DNA of 64,000 nt from the NCBI RefSeq assembly GCF_030463565.1, contig NC_134656.1, positions 315,001-379,000 of the forward strand, in the 5' to 3' direction. This DNA is from Pelecanus crispus. Its lineage: Eukaryota; Chordata; Aves; Pelecaniformes; Pelecanidae. This document shows, one piece after another, positions 12,001-23,670 of this stretch (the first letter of the stretch is position 1; each line of letters opens with the position of its first letter). Below the pieces are notes generated by a model. That model was not told the origin of the DNA. It saw nothing but the letters and a program-made list of their open reading frames with translations, and made no database searches. The translations under genes were made by a program, and so were the position numbers.

Positions 12001-14927
12001 TGGCTGGCTCGGTTGGGAGGCTTGGAAGGAGCTCTGCCTGCTCCTTCAGAAGTTACAAAGGATCCTGGGGGGTGTTCGGCCCTCCATCTGAAGCAGGACC
12101 CTTCACCCATGGCTCCCAGCTTTGGAAGCAGTAACTGCTCTTGGTAGGTTCAGTGCCATCTGCAGACCCCCATCCACTCTGGACTGAGCGGGCCAGGCTG
12201 GGTCAGGAGGGGGTCCCCATGTCAGCAACAGATTTTTATCCTGATTCCTGCTCTGTGCTACTCTCAGAGGGTCTTCTGGAAGGTTTTTCTTCCCTTTCTC
12301 TGCTCCAACTGCATTGTTTGTCAGCATGGCTCAGGCACCTGCGTGCTCTTGCCCCTGTGCTGGGTTTGCCATGCCCTGGCACGCTGGCGGGTGAGACACT
12401 GGGCTGGCCCCGAGGTGCCCAGTGTGCTGGAGCCAAGCTGGCCACCTCCAGGCGCTCGGGCTGCTGAGGGGCTGCAGTGCAGGGGAGCCACGAGCTCGCT
12501 CCTTGCTCTCCTGTAATGGAGAGGAGGGAGGCCCCATCCCCTCTTCGGGTGGTTGGTGGAGTTGGCACACGAGCAACTGCTGTGCGAGTGGTAGCAGCCT
12601 GCCAGCACCCCGAGCGTTCATCCTGAGTGTGGAGGAGCTCACAGCGAGTCCTGCTGGCTGTGCTATGGGAGTGACTTTGCTGTGGGTTTACTTGTTCCCT
12701 GCAGACAACACGGCTGCGGTGCACACGCAAAGAATGGGCTTCAATCGCCAGGAGCAGGATGTGTACTTGCTCCCCATTTTGGTGGTGGACAGCGGCCCTC
12801 CAGCCCTCAGCAGCACCGGGACTCTGACTATCCGCATCTGCGGCTGTGACAGCAGCGGGGCCATCCAGTCCTGCAACAGCACCGCCTATGTCGTATCAGC
12901 TACGCTGAGCCCCGGTGCTCTCATCGCGCTGCTGGTGTGTGTCCTCATTCTGGTCGGTGAGTGTCTGCCGGTCCCCCGGCCTCCTCCTGTCCTGTCTCCT
13001 CTCCATCCAGCATCACACAAATGAGCGCAGGCGGTTGCTGCGGGCACAGCGCAGGCTCCTCTGCCACCTCTCTCCTTGCTGGTAGCTGCAGCGTGGGGGG
13101 CAGGAAGCCCGTCCCCCTGCCGGGGGGGACCATCAGGGAAGCTCCCATGTTTGCCCCAGCTCCCACGCGCTGGGCTCAGCAGGGCAGCCAGAGCAGGGCT
13201 CCCTGCGCACAGGCGGGCTGCTGCCCAGCGGAGGCTGGAGAGCTGCTGGCTTGCTCCCTGCCTCGCTGCGCGGGAGCCGAGAGCTGGTCGCAGGCTGCCG
13301 TGCCGTGCTCGCAGCAGGTGTGTCTCAGCAGACAGGGCGCATGTGCATCCCAGCGTGGTGGCCATGGGCAGCAGGTGTGGGGCGCACGGTTGTGCTCTTG
13401 CCTCGGAGTGCTGGGAGGGTCAACGTTAGAGTGTGCATGAGCACATGGGCAGGACGTGGAGCTGGGGTGCACACAAACCGGAGCATTGCCCAGGTCGGGC
13501 TGGGAATGCTGCTGGCTGCCACTGACACAAGCTTGTGCTGGGCCACCGTGGCAGGGTGTGAAGGTACAGGGGAGGCGTGGGCTTGTGTGCCGTGGGAAGG
13601 GACTCTGAGAGGGGTGTGGCAGTGCCCTCAGGTTTAGCATAGGGCAGTTGATGGATGCTGCTGCTGCCAAAAGCCCTCCGGCGTCGGTGCTGGCTCACAG
13701 CTGGCTCCTGAGGGCTGCCCGGACATCTGCGGTAGCCAGCACTTTGTTCAGCTAAGTCTCCTCTCCCTGGCACACCTCTGCTCCCCGTCTCCTGCTGTGT
13801 CTCCGTTTAGAAAACCCTTTCCCACAGGGTGCACTTTACACTGGTTTCATTTTCCAACGCAGCGCAAACAAATTTCTGCCTAATTGCCCAAACGAATAAA
13901 GTGCACATCGGTGCTTTAAAGGTGATGGGATGAATGGATGATGATCCAGGACACATCTGCAGCTCGTTGCTCAGGCTCTGTGCCATCTGCTCCACATTCA
14001 CCCTCCCAACATTTGGCTGCTGCTGTGATTCATGCACCCCCTTTTCCTACTCATCTTCTGCAGAATCCATACGTTTGTCTGTCCAGCTGTGCGTTCATCC
14101 ATCTGTCCCTCCTGTCTCAGCGGTCGTGCTGCATGGGAAAGGAAGCTCCCGGTCTGCACTGGAGCCCGGGCAAACCTTTCTCCCAGCCAGTGACACAGCA
14201 CAGCTGCTACTTGATGAGCCTGCCTGATAGGAACTGGCTGGCATGCCGGCGGTCTCGGCTGCGGGGCTCCCCGTGCCGGAGGGTGCTGTGCCTCTGCACC
14301 CTGCTGCCGAGCACGGGCCGTCCTCGCCCCACAGGAGCGCAGCGTGCACAAGCCCCTGCTCCCGTCTGACCGTCTCTTCCTTTCCCAGTGCTGGTTCTTC
14401 TGATCCTCACGCTGAAGCGACACCACAAAAGCCACCTGACATCCGAGGATGACGAGGACATGAGAGACAATGTCATCAAATACAACGACGAAGGGGGTGG
14501 CGAGCAGGACACAGAGGCCTATGACATGTCAGCCCTGCGCAGCCTCTACGACTTCAGTGAGATCAAAGGCGGCGACGGAGGCGGAGGGCCGGGAGAGGGG
14601 GGCCCGAGCGGAAACACGGCCTCCGAGCTCCACGCCCTCCCACAGTGGGTGCAGAGCCCAGACCTGGACTTCTCCGTGTTCAGAGACTATATCTGCAAGA
14701 AGGTGGAGCAGGCGGATGAGGACCTCTCCGTGCCGCCCTACGACTCGTTCCAGACCTACGCCTTTGAGGGCTCGGACTCCCCCGTGCCCTCCCTGAGCTC
14801 CATCAACACCTGGTCCAGCGGCTCAGAGCAGGACTTCTCCTACTTGGGGAGCTGGGGGCCGCGTTTCCGGCAGCTGGCAGCGCTCTACGCTGGGCGCAGG
14901 GGCGAGGAGGACAGCGAGGAGTCCTAG
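2970..14927 (+). CDS. CDH22: CDH22 (cadherin-22), 3' part: last four coding exons
   Basis: This is the C-terminal part of a type II classical cadherin, a calcium-dependent cell-cell adhesion protein of the plasma membrane expressed mainly in brain in mammals. The four exons are 2970-3091, 3465-3582, 12705-12956 and 14399-14927; all junctions are GT-AG and the frame is continuous through to the TAG at 14925-14927. The joined product contains the end of EC4 with the calcium motif DVNDNPP, EC5 with [10 protein letters not shown], one membrane span ([14 protein letters not shown] continued by the next exon), and a cytoplasmic tail with the p120-binding region ([17 protein letters not shown]) and the beta-catenin-binding end ([13 protein letters not shown]). 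The glycine-rich insert in the tail and the ending SWGPRF..LAALYAG match CDH22 as I know it better than CDH4/6/24. Neighbouring CD40, convergent, supports the assignment. The N-terminal exons are left of the window, so the gene is partial here. No lesions are seen. Confidence 0.93.
3221..3302 (+). repeat. Duplicated 82-bp segment, copy 2
   Basis: Second direct copy of the segment at 2326-2407. It occupies the middle of the short intron between the CDH22 exons at 2970 and 3465 (3092-3464). The rest of that intron shows nothing recognisable. Confidence 0.9.
3465..3582 (+). CDS. CDH22: CDH22 exon: first half of EC5
   Basis: The acceptor is CTCCCTGCAG and the donor AAGG|GTAAGC. The 118-nt exon reads [20 protein letters not shown] and ends in FSLLDIK plus one base. 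VVDRDEP is the start of the cadherin fold strand that contributes acidic calcium ligands in complete linkers. The frame joins without a gap to the exons on both sides. Confidence 0.95.
4599..4620 (+). repeat. T homopolymer tract
   Basis: A run of 22 T residues inside the CDH22 intron. It could be the tail of an antisense retroposed copy, but the sequence to its left is not recognisable as a known cDNA. Confidence 0.9.
7066..7097 (+). repeat. A-rich tract
   Basis: A 32-base run of A interrupted only by two G residues, in the CDH22 intron about 320 bp left of the LINE ORF1-like fossil. Confidence 0.9.
7290..7490 (+). repeat. Possible decayed LINE ORF1 (L1/Tx1-like) fragment
   Basis: From 7431 the + strand reads [19 protein letters not shown], which resembles the L1/Tx1-type ORF1 core (DLENRxRRNNIRIxGLPE). 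Just upstream, in the frame beginning at 7423, IEDL supplies the preceding residues, so one frameshift separates the two. Further upstream a short helix-like frame includes [10 protein letters not shown]. The match is short and comes from memory of the family, not from a search, so the assignment is tentative. Confidence 0.35.
9983..9997 (+). promoter_or_regulatory. SOX-POU composite-like site in CDH22 intron
   Basis: ATTAGCATAACAATA matches the reverse complement of the known SOX2-OCT composite (ATTTGCATAACAATG) at 13 of 15 positions. It lies in an AT-rich island (about 9890-10015) within the 9.1-kb intron of a brain cadherin, where a neural SOX/POU enhancer would be plausible. Function is inferred only. 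Confidence 0.35.
12705..12956 (+). CDS. CDH22: CDH22 exon: second half of EC5 and membrane span
   Basis: The acceptor is TTCCCTGCAG and the donor GGTCG|GTGAGT; 252 nt. It encodes [20 protein letters not shown], the cysteine pair [12 protein letters not shown] of the membrane-proximal repeat, an N-glycosylation sequon NST, and most of the transmembrane helix [14 protein letters not shown]. It follows a 9.1-kb intron, much longer than the others seen here. Confidence 0.95.
12957..14398 (+). other. CDH22 last intron
   Basis: A 1.44-kb intron with consensus ends (GTGAGT ... TTTCCCAG). An AT-richer patch at about 13800-13960 contains AATAAA inside CGAATAAAGTGC, which would allow premature polyadenylation in principle. 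Nothing else is recognised. Confidence 0.75.
14399..14927 (+). CDS. CDH22: CDH22 last coding exon: cytoplasmic tail
   Basis: The acceptor is CCTTTCCCAG and the exon ends in TAG. It completes the membrane helix ([14 protein letters not shown]) and encodes the tail. The juxtamembrane part [20 protein letters not shown] is the p120-catenin site, [12 protein letters not shown] follows, then a Gly-rich stretch ([15 protein letters not shown]), and the distal catenin-binding segment with the serine cluster [17 protein letters not shown]. The product ends EDSEES. The acidic and serine-rich end is where casein kinase and GSK3 modify other cadherins; that is family knowledge, not visible here. Confidence 0.95.
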
Positions 14928-15192
14928 CCGTCCCGCCAACCCCCGCGAGGCTCCCGGTGCCTCCTGGACCAGGGCTCCGTGCCATGAGGTGCCGCGCGGG
15001 GACAGCGTGCGCCCCGGCCGGGCTCCGCGGCTGCTGGAGAGGGGCTGCAGCGCGGGGCCAGGGAGCGCTGGGCGACGTGCTCCTCGGCAGCTGCCTCCTG
15101 TTCCGGGCACCTCTGCACCCGCATGGCGCACGCAAGGCTGGGGTGCCCAAAGGAGCCGCTGTGGCAGTCTCATCTCCTTAATACTAGTCTCC

Positions 15193-15198
15193 ATTAAA
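15193..15198 (+). terminator. Candidate poly(A) signal of CDH22 (ATTAAA)
   Basis: ATTAAA lies 266 bases after the CDH22 stop codon and is followed within about 50 bases by a G/T-rich stretch (GAGTTTGGAGGGGGTTT). It is the first plausible poly(A) signal after the stop. A longer 3' UTR ending further right cannot be excluded. Confidence 0.5.
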
Positions 15199-18100
15199 GT
15201 ACTACGCATTCATTTAAGAAAGAGAAAATGTAACTCAAGAGAGTTTGGAGGGGGTTTCTCCCCCACAAATTATCTTTTAAATAGATCTGTTCAGTGAGCC
15301 CAGTTCAGGAGAGGAAGAGCAAATGGGGAGTCTTAGAGCAAATGGGGAGTCTTTTGTTGTCTAAATTGTTTTTGTCACTTGAGTCAGAGCATTTGAAGTG
15401 CTTTGATTTCTTTAAGAGCTTTCCTTGCAGAGGGAAACAAGCTTTTAACTTCTCTTCAGCTTTTTTCCCCACTTAAGGTTCACTCACTTTTTGGAGTCCT
15501 CCTCTCTGCACGTGGGCTCCTCTGCAGTGTCCGGCTGCTGGCACGGTGTCGGAGGGAGCGTGCCATGCTGGGGATGCGCGTGCTGGGTGCAGGCTCCGAG
15601 GTCACGTCCTGCATGGAGCAACGGCTGCACTAGAGCTCCCTTCAAAACACACTTTGTCTCTAAGCTGCAATTGCTTCACCTCTCAGTTTTTAGACCTTTC
15701 TTGTGATTATCAAAGATGCTTGTGATTTGAGGGGCTCGCCCTCCCTGCACAGCGGATGCTGTCTGTGAGGTCCTGATGTGCCCCACGGCCCCGGTGATGG
15801 ATGAGGACGTCCCGCCCGCCACCGCGGCACGGTGCCGTGGCCTGAGCCATGGAGCAGCCGCGGTGCTGGGGAGGGCTGTCGAAGGGGCGCAGAGCGGCGC
15901 TCCCTGGGTCGGTTCTGCCAGCCCTTTGGGGCAGGCGGGGCCCGGGTCTGCAGGGCTCTCGGCCAAGCACTAGCTTCCTACCAAACGGTGTGGGCTGCAC
16001 AGGGCAGAAGGTGGGACGTTGGTGCACCCTGGCCTTCAGTGGTGCGGGAGAGCTGCATCCTGGCTAGAGGACCGTGCTGTAGGGCGCAAAAGACCCCCAG
16101 CCCCCTGGTTTGGAGGGATAATTCCTGCTGACAGCACCCAGCTGACAGCAAAGCATCACCATCAGCAATAGAAAAGCCATCCACGGTACCTGTGCGTGAG
16201 GCCAGATCCTGCTGGCGCTCCTGCACAGCCGAGCTGGTTGCTGCAGGCTGGGCAGGGGGTCTGTGACACCTCGGGGTACCCAGGGTGTCCCCACCCTGGC
16301 ACAGTGCCCTGCAAGAAGCCTGCATGAGCTCCCGCAGCGGGGCTGCCTTTGCACGAAATCTCTGGTTTCGAGAGGCAGGTCAGGAGGAGGCCGGCGGGAT
16401 GGCCATTGCTCCTTGGGCTGCAGGTGATGCTGGAGGAAAGCGCTCAGTGCCTTGCGCCTTTCCAGCCCGCTGACTTCCCCCAGGGTAAATTGAGCAGCGT
16501 GTTGAGCAATGCCCGCAGGCAGCTTCTCAGGCCATGCTGGCTAGTGCAGCTCCTTATCTGTTCATGTTGGAAAAAAAATCAATTATATCATTGATAGGTA
16601 ACTGATAAGGTCTCTCAAGGCCTGACATCCTGGGCTTGTCATTGGGTTTGTCCTTTTAGTTTAGCCACAGTGTTTTCTATCCTTGGAGAAAGTTTAAATG
16701 TAAATGTACATGCGTGTTCATTTTTTACTGTGTTTTGCTTCCCAGCTGCTGGTGTTGATCCTTTGGCTGCAGCGAGAGACATGACAGCAGAGAGGGACAG
16801 GATGCGTCTTTGCCACGGCTCCTGCCCTCGGCTGCTCCTGCTCGCTGCTTGCTGCCACGTCTGCCCATGCAGGAGCCACAGCTTGGCTTTCGCGCTGGCA
16901 CCGGGAGCTGCTCGCTGCTCAGGGTCTCTCCGGTTCCCCCTGGAGGAGGCAGCAGGTGCCTGCTGCTGGCACCCACACCCCAGCGTGCTGCTGGTTCACT
17001 GTGATGATGCTGGGGAGGCAGCGGGGCCGACGGGCTGCTTTGCGCTGGCCCTCAGGTGCCGGCTCTGGCCATGCCGTCTCAGGCAGGTAATGCCCTGAAC
17101 AGGAGAATGGAGCAAGCCCTCTCTTTCCTCAGGAATGTGTTTGTGTTTTCTCTCTGGGCTGAAGAGCTGTGCCCGAGCCCCTCCAGAGCTGGCCCTTCCT
17201 CTAGCAAAAGTGTTGTGCAATAGCAGGGCTCTGTCTGTAGGAGATGGGGTCTGACAGGGTACGTGTTTAGCAACCCTCCCACTGGGTTATTCCCCATCCC
17301 CGACCACCCAGTCCTTCCCAAGGTGCATGCACGCACGCTTGCGTTTTAATTTCTATCCCACATGTAAATATGGGAGGTGTGGTGCCGAGCGAGCCGACCG
17401 CTGCACACAGCGCTGCTGCGCGCTGCCTGCCCACCCGCACCTGGCAGGAGGAGCTGGCAGCTGCCACAATGTCTGATGGAGTCACTTTGGTTTTCTTTCT
17501 CTACCCAAATGAAATTAGGAGGTTGATTTCCTCACCCTTGTTATTTTTTCAAGGTCTTTCTAGGACCTGGAAATAAATTATTTCCTTGTCGTCTAGCATG
17601 AGTCTTATTTGCTTATTTTCTCTTGTTTTGTTTCCTCATATTGCGCTGTCAGTGTGGTCCCATCAGTGCCTCCCAGAGGGACCGGGCTGGCTGCCCTCCC
17701 GGCTGGACAGGCTGCAGCACAGCCCGGCGTGGCGTGTTCCCTGCCGGACCCGGCAGCCAAACCGCCTGCCTCCTGCAGCAAGTCCCCACTGGCGGGACGC
17801 TGCTTCTCTGGCTTCTTCCCATTTTTCATTGAAATGCTCATCAGAAAGGGCTTCTTCAAGAGAAAGGTCAGTTTTTCTGTCTGAATTTGTAGGAAATGTT
17901 GAAAAAAAATACCCTTGGCTTTCTCTGTCTCTTCAAGAGGAGAAAGTGGGGTTGTGTTTTCAGTGGCGCGAGGTGCTGGGTCGCATGCTCCGGGCTGGCT
18001 GTGGTGCCTGCCTGCCACGTCAGCTCCCGGCCGGAGCCACCCCAGCACCGGGGTCCGGGATCTGAGCTGCTGCAGCCGGGCGCAGGCTCGGCGCAGCCCC

Positions 18101-21100
18101 AGAAGCGCTGCTCCCGTGGGAGGGCGGCAGCGGCTTGTCCTGCGAGGGGGTCATTGTTCCTTAGTCCTGCAGAACAACGGCAGAAAGAACAAGAGGCAAA
18201 CTTCACACCAAGCGACAACAGAAAGTTTCGTGATGCATTGTCATGATCTTTCTGTCTCAGCCAACAGAGTTCCTTAACATTCTTTAAAAAGTGCATCTTT
18301 AGTGTTGTTCTCTTGAAGTCACGGACAGCCTTATAGCTGACCAGCTGATCGCTCAAAGCACGGATCCTGCTCGTGCACTGCTTCCCAGCTTCAATACGGC
18401 TGGCCACTGTCAGTGGGTTCTGCTACCATGCCCCGTTCTCATGTTGGTAATGGCGTGTATTATGGCAGTGTTCAGTTATTGGCTGCAGCAAAAAAAATCT
18501 CCTTCATACTCAGTTTTAATACTGGAATAATGCAAATAAATGACACTAGCCTGACCACAGACAAATCAATTGCTGGTGGTTTTCTTGATGGCAAGGGACT
18601 GGGGAACGAGCAACGTATTAATGGCAAACAAGCGTGAATGTCCCTGGGCCCAGGAAGCCTCATCAAGGTGCGCAGCTGCGAATGCGCTGGCACCCGTCCG
18701 TGGTGGCGGCACGCGGTGGAGGGCTGGATGCGGCACACAGCAGCTGGCTGGCACAGAGAGAGGGGGATGTGCGCTAAACTCTGTGGTAGCATCAGTGTAG
18801 GTCAGCAGACAGCACAGGTAGAATTTAAACTTCTCCATAAAGTGACAGTCATTTAGAGAGCGTCTTGCTGTCCTTGCTCTGCAACAGGCATATTGATCCC
18901 TGAGGTCTTTAAGCATTTCCGTATCCTTCACCATCCCTGTGCCTCCACTCCCATCCCGCTCCCTTGATCATTCACTAAATGTTACGGAAGAAGCATCTGG
19001 TGACCTTTGATGACAGCAGTTAGTGGGATGCTGTAACAGAAGGGAGGAGTCTTGAGGCCGGAGGGTTTTTCAGACATGCAAGGTGTGCTGCCAGACCTCA
19101 AAGTATGCACTATTTTTCTTTCCACAGTTGCAGCAAGTGCCTCTGTAGCTGCCAGCCTTGAGCAGGCTTTTTTGTGAGCATCATCGTTAACTGCCGACAC
19201 ACAGCAAGCGTGCTAGCAGTGCACTCACAGCTGTATGCTCTGGCAGTTCTGGACACATCGGCTGGTTGCTGTTTGCAGAGAGCTACTGATGGTGGCTGTG
19301 TGTTTGCACCCCAGGTTTTCAGCCCAGGACCTTAGCAACAAGAGCTCTCATGTTCCAGCTGCAAGCCAGCACAGAGATGTGCTCTTTGAATCCTGCTGTC
19401 CAATGTCAGGCACCCAAACAAGCAGCCCAGCTACCTTGGGACGCTGGGGATCAGGTGGCGTGGGGATCAGGATTGCCCTAGGAACTCCCCATTGACGGAG
19501 GAAGCACCTGCAGTTAGTGTGCTCCTAACGAAGGAGGTAACAAGTGCCTAGCATGGAGTGTGATGAGCCTGGGCCATGGAGAAGGATTTGCTTCTTGATA
19601 TCGTGGAGGAATGGAGAGAGCTCAAAGCAACAAATTGCCAGCCAGAACCAGACCCTTAACTACAAAAGAGGAGGATTATTGAGAGCTCTGATTGCAGAAG
19701 CATCTGTGAAGATGTTTTAAGAGCTCCATGCCCCTCAATACAGCCCCTTTTGAGGAAATTTTTCTATAGCAACTTCTCTCTCTTCAGTGGTTGCACAGCA
19801 GCCTCTGGCTCCTTGCAGGGCAGGACAAGGGCAGGTTGATCTCCTCCTTGCTTCTGCAGGAGAAGCAGCCAGTCCTGCTCTGCAGGCTGGTGTCCAGTGA
19901 CAGGACTGTCTCAGAGCCACGGACTGAGCTGGCCAGCTAGGCAAACCCAGGGGCTGCTCTGCTGACGAGCGTGGAGTGAAGATGCTTCTCCCAGGTCAGT
20001 TTTCTCACATCAGAGGCAGCCCCAGGGGTGTGGAGCACACAGCACCGTGGGCCCAGGGCTCCCAGCCTGTTAATGACGCCCGCGTTTGTCCGTGTGGGGC
20101 AGGGCAGTGGGCGCACAGAGTAGGCAGTCGCTGGGCAGAGCGGGCTCCTGTAGGAGCAAAGCAGGTGCATGTGGAGGCAACTGCTGCGTTCTTGGAAGGT
20201 GATGGCAGCAGTCAGAACCTGGCCATGCTGTGCCTTCCGTGCGGACACCTGCAGCTTCGGGTGTTTCCTTGCCTGAAGGAAGTCTGCTGCGGCCAGCTGC
20301 TTTGCAGGAGCAAAGCACGGCAGCTCTAGTGGTGCTGCTTTCTCTGGCATTTTTGCTGAAGAGCAGCTGCTCCCTGGGTACCCTGGCTCCTGCGGTGCTC
20401 CACATCCTTCCACAGGGCTCCTGGCACCTGCGCGCGATTCACCCCCTCACCACCCCCCGCACCACCCATCATGCTGAGGTGTGATCCTCACTACACGGGA
20501 TGCAGCCTGTGGCTGTCTGCTGGCGGAGGACGGTGGCATTTGTCACTATCACATTCTGAACAAGTCCTGCAAGGTCGGTCCCCCTGTGTTATGACAGCAG
20601 CTGGATACTGCAGCTCTGCTCCTGGCCCCAGCACAGAGATGCTGCAGCAGTCACCTCTAACACCTTCGGTCTGAGCCACAGCGAGCTCCAGAAGGCAAGG
20701 AGTCCAAGCCTCCTCCAGAGAGTTATTTACAAAAGATGGATGTGATCCGCTGGGATCATTAAAGGGGAATGAAAAAAGGGCAGTGATATCTGCACCCCCA
20801 GGAGAAAAATACATCCCTGGTAACTGAGTGCAAGCAGGGCCGTGTAAGCTTCTGCCTCCCACTCGTGTTGGTAATATGCTGCTCAGGAAGGTGATCGCTT
20901 CTCCCTCCATATCCTCCGAGGAAGCTGCTCTGTCACCAGAAAGCTGACTCCTTCAACCACCTCTGCTAGAGCTGGTATCACAGCTCCCTGCATCCTTTCA
21001 TTTACCAAGCCCTTGAGCTTCCTTTAGGGTTGGTATCAGACTCTTGCTGCTCAGCATAATCTCAGTTTTGCATCTCTGCTCTTTGTGCTCAGTGCAAAGA

Positions 21101-22349
21101 CAGCAGCTGTATCTTGTTAGGGGGTTCTTGCTGTGCTGCCGTGCTCGTTTGTGCTCTCTCCTCGCTGTGGTTCTGCTGCCTCCCAGCCCATCCCGGGAGT
21201 GTTTCCAGCATCCCAGAGGTGACCTAGGTTTGTGGTCTGCAGCAGCAGGTATTCCCCCTGGCTCACTGTCAGGGATGGGAGCTGAGTTTCCAGGCAGCTG
21301 TCACGGCTATGTGTTGCCACAGCCAGAGAAGTTAGAAACAAAATAATTGAATTTTACTTGACCTTGGAATCTTGCTCCTGGGCAGTCAGTCAGTGGGGCT
21401 GAAATCTCCCCCTTATCTTGCTGAGCACGCCAGGTGCCAGGAGAATGGGTGTTCCTCTTGCCTGCCAGGGCTGCTTCCCGCTCAGGACGCTGGTGCTGTG
21501 CAGAGCAGCCAGGCTGGCTGTCAGCTACTCACACGTCCTGGGCTTTCACCCGGCCTCGTGATCCTTTTCTGGATGAGCGTGGATTTAATGACTGTTCTTC
21601 ACATTCTTAGGGAAAGACCTTGAGCTTTGCAAAGCTCGATCCAACACAGGTGGGCAGAGTCTGAAGCAATTGGGATATGCAGCCATTGTACTAACACCGC
21701 AAAGCAAAACCAGGGGGCCCCTGCGCAGTAATTGCACAGCCCCAACTTTACAAAGGGCCTCGGTCCAGTCTTCCCTCGCCGTTGCTGGAACGCGGGTGCA
21801 GAGGGTCAGCACCTGGTGTTTAATGTCACAACATTGGGCAGCAAGGAAGGGTAAAAAGGGGACCAGGAGCCGAGCGCCTCAGCATTTCCCTCTCCTGGGT
21901 TGTGCAGCGTGGCACGCTGCCCATCCACCTCTTCTGCTAGCGCGTTTGCCAGTCGTTTGTGGTTAGGATGCCAAGCAGTTGTTCTTAGACATCCCTCACC
22001 TCTTGCCAGCGACAGCTAGTGTTTGTGGCTCGGGGATTGTTAACTGCCCTGTCCAGCTACACTGCGGTTTTATGGACGTGTATTTTTCATCTGTCTCCAT
22101 CGCTGCTGTAGAGGAGCTGCTCAGGTGAGCATCAATTAGTCCAGCTGTTCGCTGGGGGGAGCAGGCACCAGCCATTTCTAAGCAGAATGAGCCCCCTTAG
22201 CTAGTGTTTTAACCACGGTAATTGGAGAAGTTTTAATACCTCTTCTGCTGGGGGAAGCACGCATCGCTAACAGAAACAATCCACCCCGATTTATCCCCAG
22301 CTGAGTCAGCCTACAGCAGCTTCCTCCGCGGTCAGAAGTCACTCACCTT
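15199..22349. other. Intergenic: downstream of CDH22, no gene seen
   Basis: Mixed sequence after the CDH22 3' end. It contains a 19-bp tandem duplication at 15316-15353 and AT-richer patches near 16560-16740, 17500-17640 and 18470-18620. Open frames here are short (up to 179 aa) and resemble no family. No RNA gene was recognised. Confidence 0.55.
15316..15353 (+). repeat. 19-bp tandem duplication
   Basis: AGAGCAAATGGGGAGTCTT occurs twice in a row, perfectly, about 390 bp after the CDH22 stop codon. Confidence 0.95.
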
Positions 22350-22830
22350 TAGCCAGGAACCAGGCAGCTGTTGAAATCCCTTCACATTGCACGCAAATTA
22401 GGCATTGAAAATACTCATTACAGCCAACATGACACGCCTTCATTATTCCAGAATAATTGTCTGAAAAGCTCAGCTCACAGCACAAGCTTCACTTGGTGCA
22501 GAAATGTGATAAAAAGAAAACAGGAAGTGCAATCAATGCTTGTAATCCTTTTAAATAAAAAGGTACTTGCTAGTAGCTGCCAACATCTTTAAAAAGCTGT
22601 GATTTCCCTGGAGAAAGCCCTTATCAGCTATGACTGCATGTCATTCTGGCTGTCTGTCAATCCATCAGACTTCAGTGCCACTGACATTAAGAAGCCAGGC
22701 GTTAAGATTATCACATTTAGCCGTAATGTAGCACAGATTGTGTTGACATTTGGAAAGTATTCCACCACAGGAGCCATTTGACTTCTATGCTTTCTTCCTG
22801 AAGAAAAAAATGCTTTGAAGTATTTCAGGG
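22350..22830. promoter_or_regulatory. AT-rich island, candidate conserved non-coding element
   Basis: About 480 bp of AT-rich sequence with words such as CATTATTCCAGAATAATTG, TTAAATAAAAAGG and GATTATCACATTTAG, set between GC-rich blocks. Composition and motif density resemble vertebrate developmental enhancers. No alignment could be run, so conservation is an inference. Confidence 0.35.
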
Positions 22831-23419
22831 AGGGAGCCTGCTCTGCCTGCAGGGTGCTGGATGGCCGCGCCAGCCTGCCGTCGCCATGGGCTGGAGGAGG
22901 GTGAGGGTGCAGCGCGATGCCCGTGAGCAGGGGGACCCCGTGCACGCCGTCGGCGCAGAGGGCAGGCCCTGGCTCCGAGGCAGCTGTCAGGCAGTGGAGA
23001 GCTGCACTCTGCTGCCTGCAGCTTTCTCCAGAGCCCTTCTGTGCAGCTCTCGTGCAGGGCCTGTCCGGGCACGGCGTGCTCTGGAGGTTCAGCGCCCAGA
23101 GCCCAGCCCTGGCCTGCAGTGGGGGCTGCTTCCCAGAAACGCTGCTCTCTAATTCCTTTGATGCACCCGGTGCGAAGCGCTCTCGTACTTTCGTTAGCTG
23201 AGGAGGCGCCCAATGCACACGCCCTGGGCTGCCGTGGTGCAGCAGCTGCTTTGCTGGCAGGGACCAGGAGAGCAGCACCCTGTGCACGCACCACGGGGGC
23301 AAGGGTTCCTTCCCTCCTCCTGGCACACCTCCGCCCGGGAAGGCCGCTGCTCTTCCCGCAACGGAGAGGGGGAGATTCCAGGCCATGTGCTGGGGGGAGG
23401 CTAGGCCATAGAAACAATG
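22831..23419. other. GC-rich intergenic block
   Basis: GC-rich sequence whose open frames on both strands (up to 252 aa) look like compositional artefacts. A canonical-looking kappaB word GGGAGATTCC is at 23370-23379. Confidence 0.45.
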
Positions 23420-23670
23420 GCAAACGACCTGAAATGAACTGATTAATCTCTTTAAATAACTGTGAAACCATTTTCCAGGAAAAGTTAATCTACTCTAAAT
23501 GGCTCTGGTGCTTTTCCTGGGCTCCAATCAATATGTGGTCATTTGCTTTTCATGTGTAATTCACAGTAATTGCAAAAGAGCATTTTCTGAAGAAAATTAC
23601 ATTCTGCAAGCAGAAATGCAAAGAGACACTAGGAACAATTAGCTTTAAATCCCAGAACAAGGCATGCTGT
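23420..23670. promoter_or_regulatory. AT-rich island, candidate conserved non-coding element
   Basis: About 250 bp of AT-rich sequence with repeated homeodomain-type cores (GATTAATC, GTAATTGC, CAATTAGC). Flanked on both sides by GC-rich sequence with abrupt composition changes. Enhancer function is inferred. Confidence 0.35.

Larger units (their letters stand above)
3583..12704 (+). other. CDH22 9.1-kb intron
   Basis: This is the intron between the two EC5 exons. It is mixed GC and AT sequence. It holds a 22-base T tract, an A-rich tract, a possible LINE ORF1 fossil, and an AT-rich island around 9890-10015 with a SOX-POU composite word. No further cadherin exon is needed, because the frame joins across it. 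Open frames up to 259 aa (10825-11604, - strand) show no recognisable domain. Confidence 0.75.
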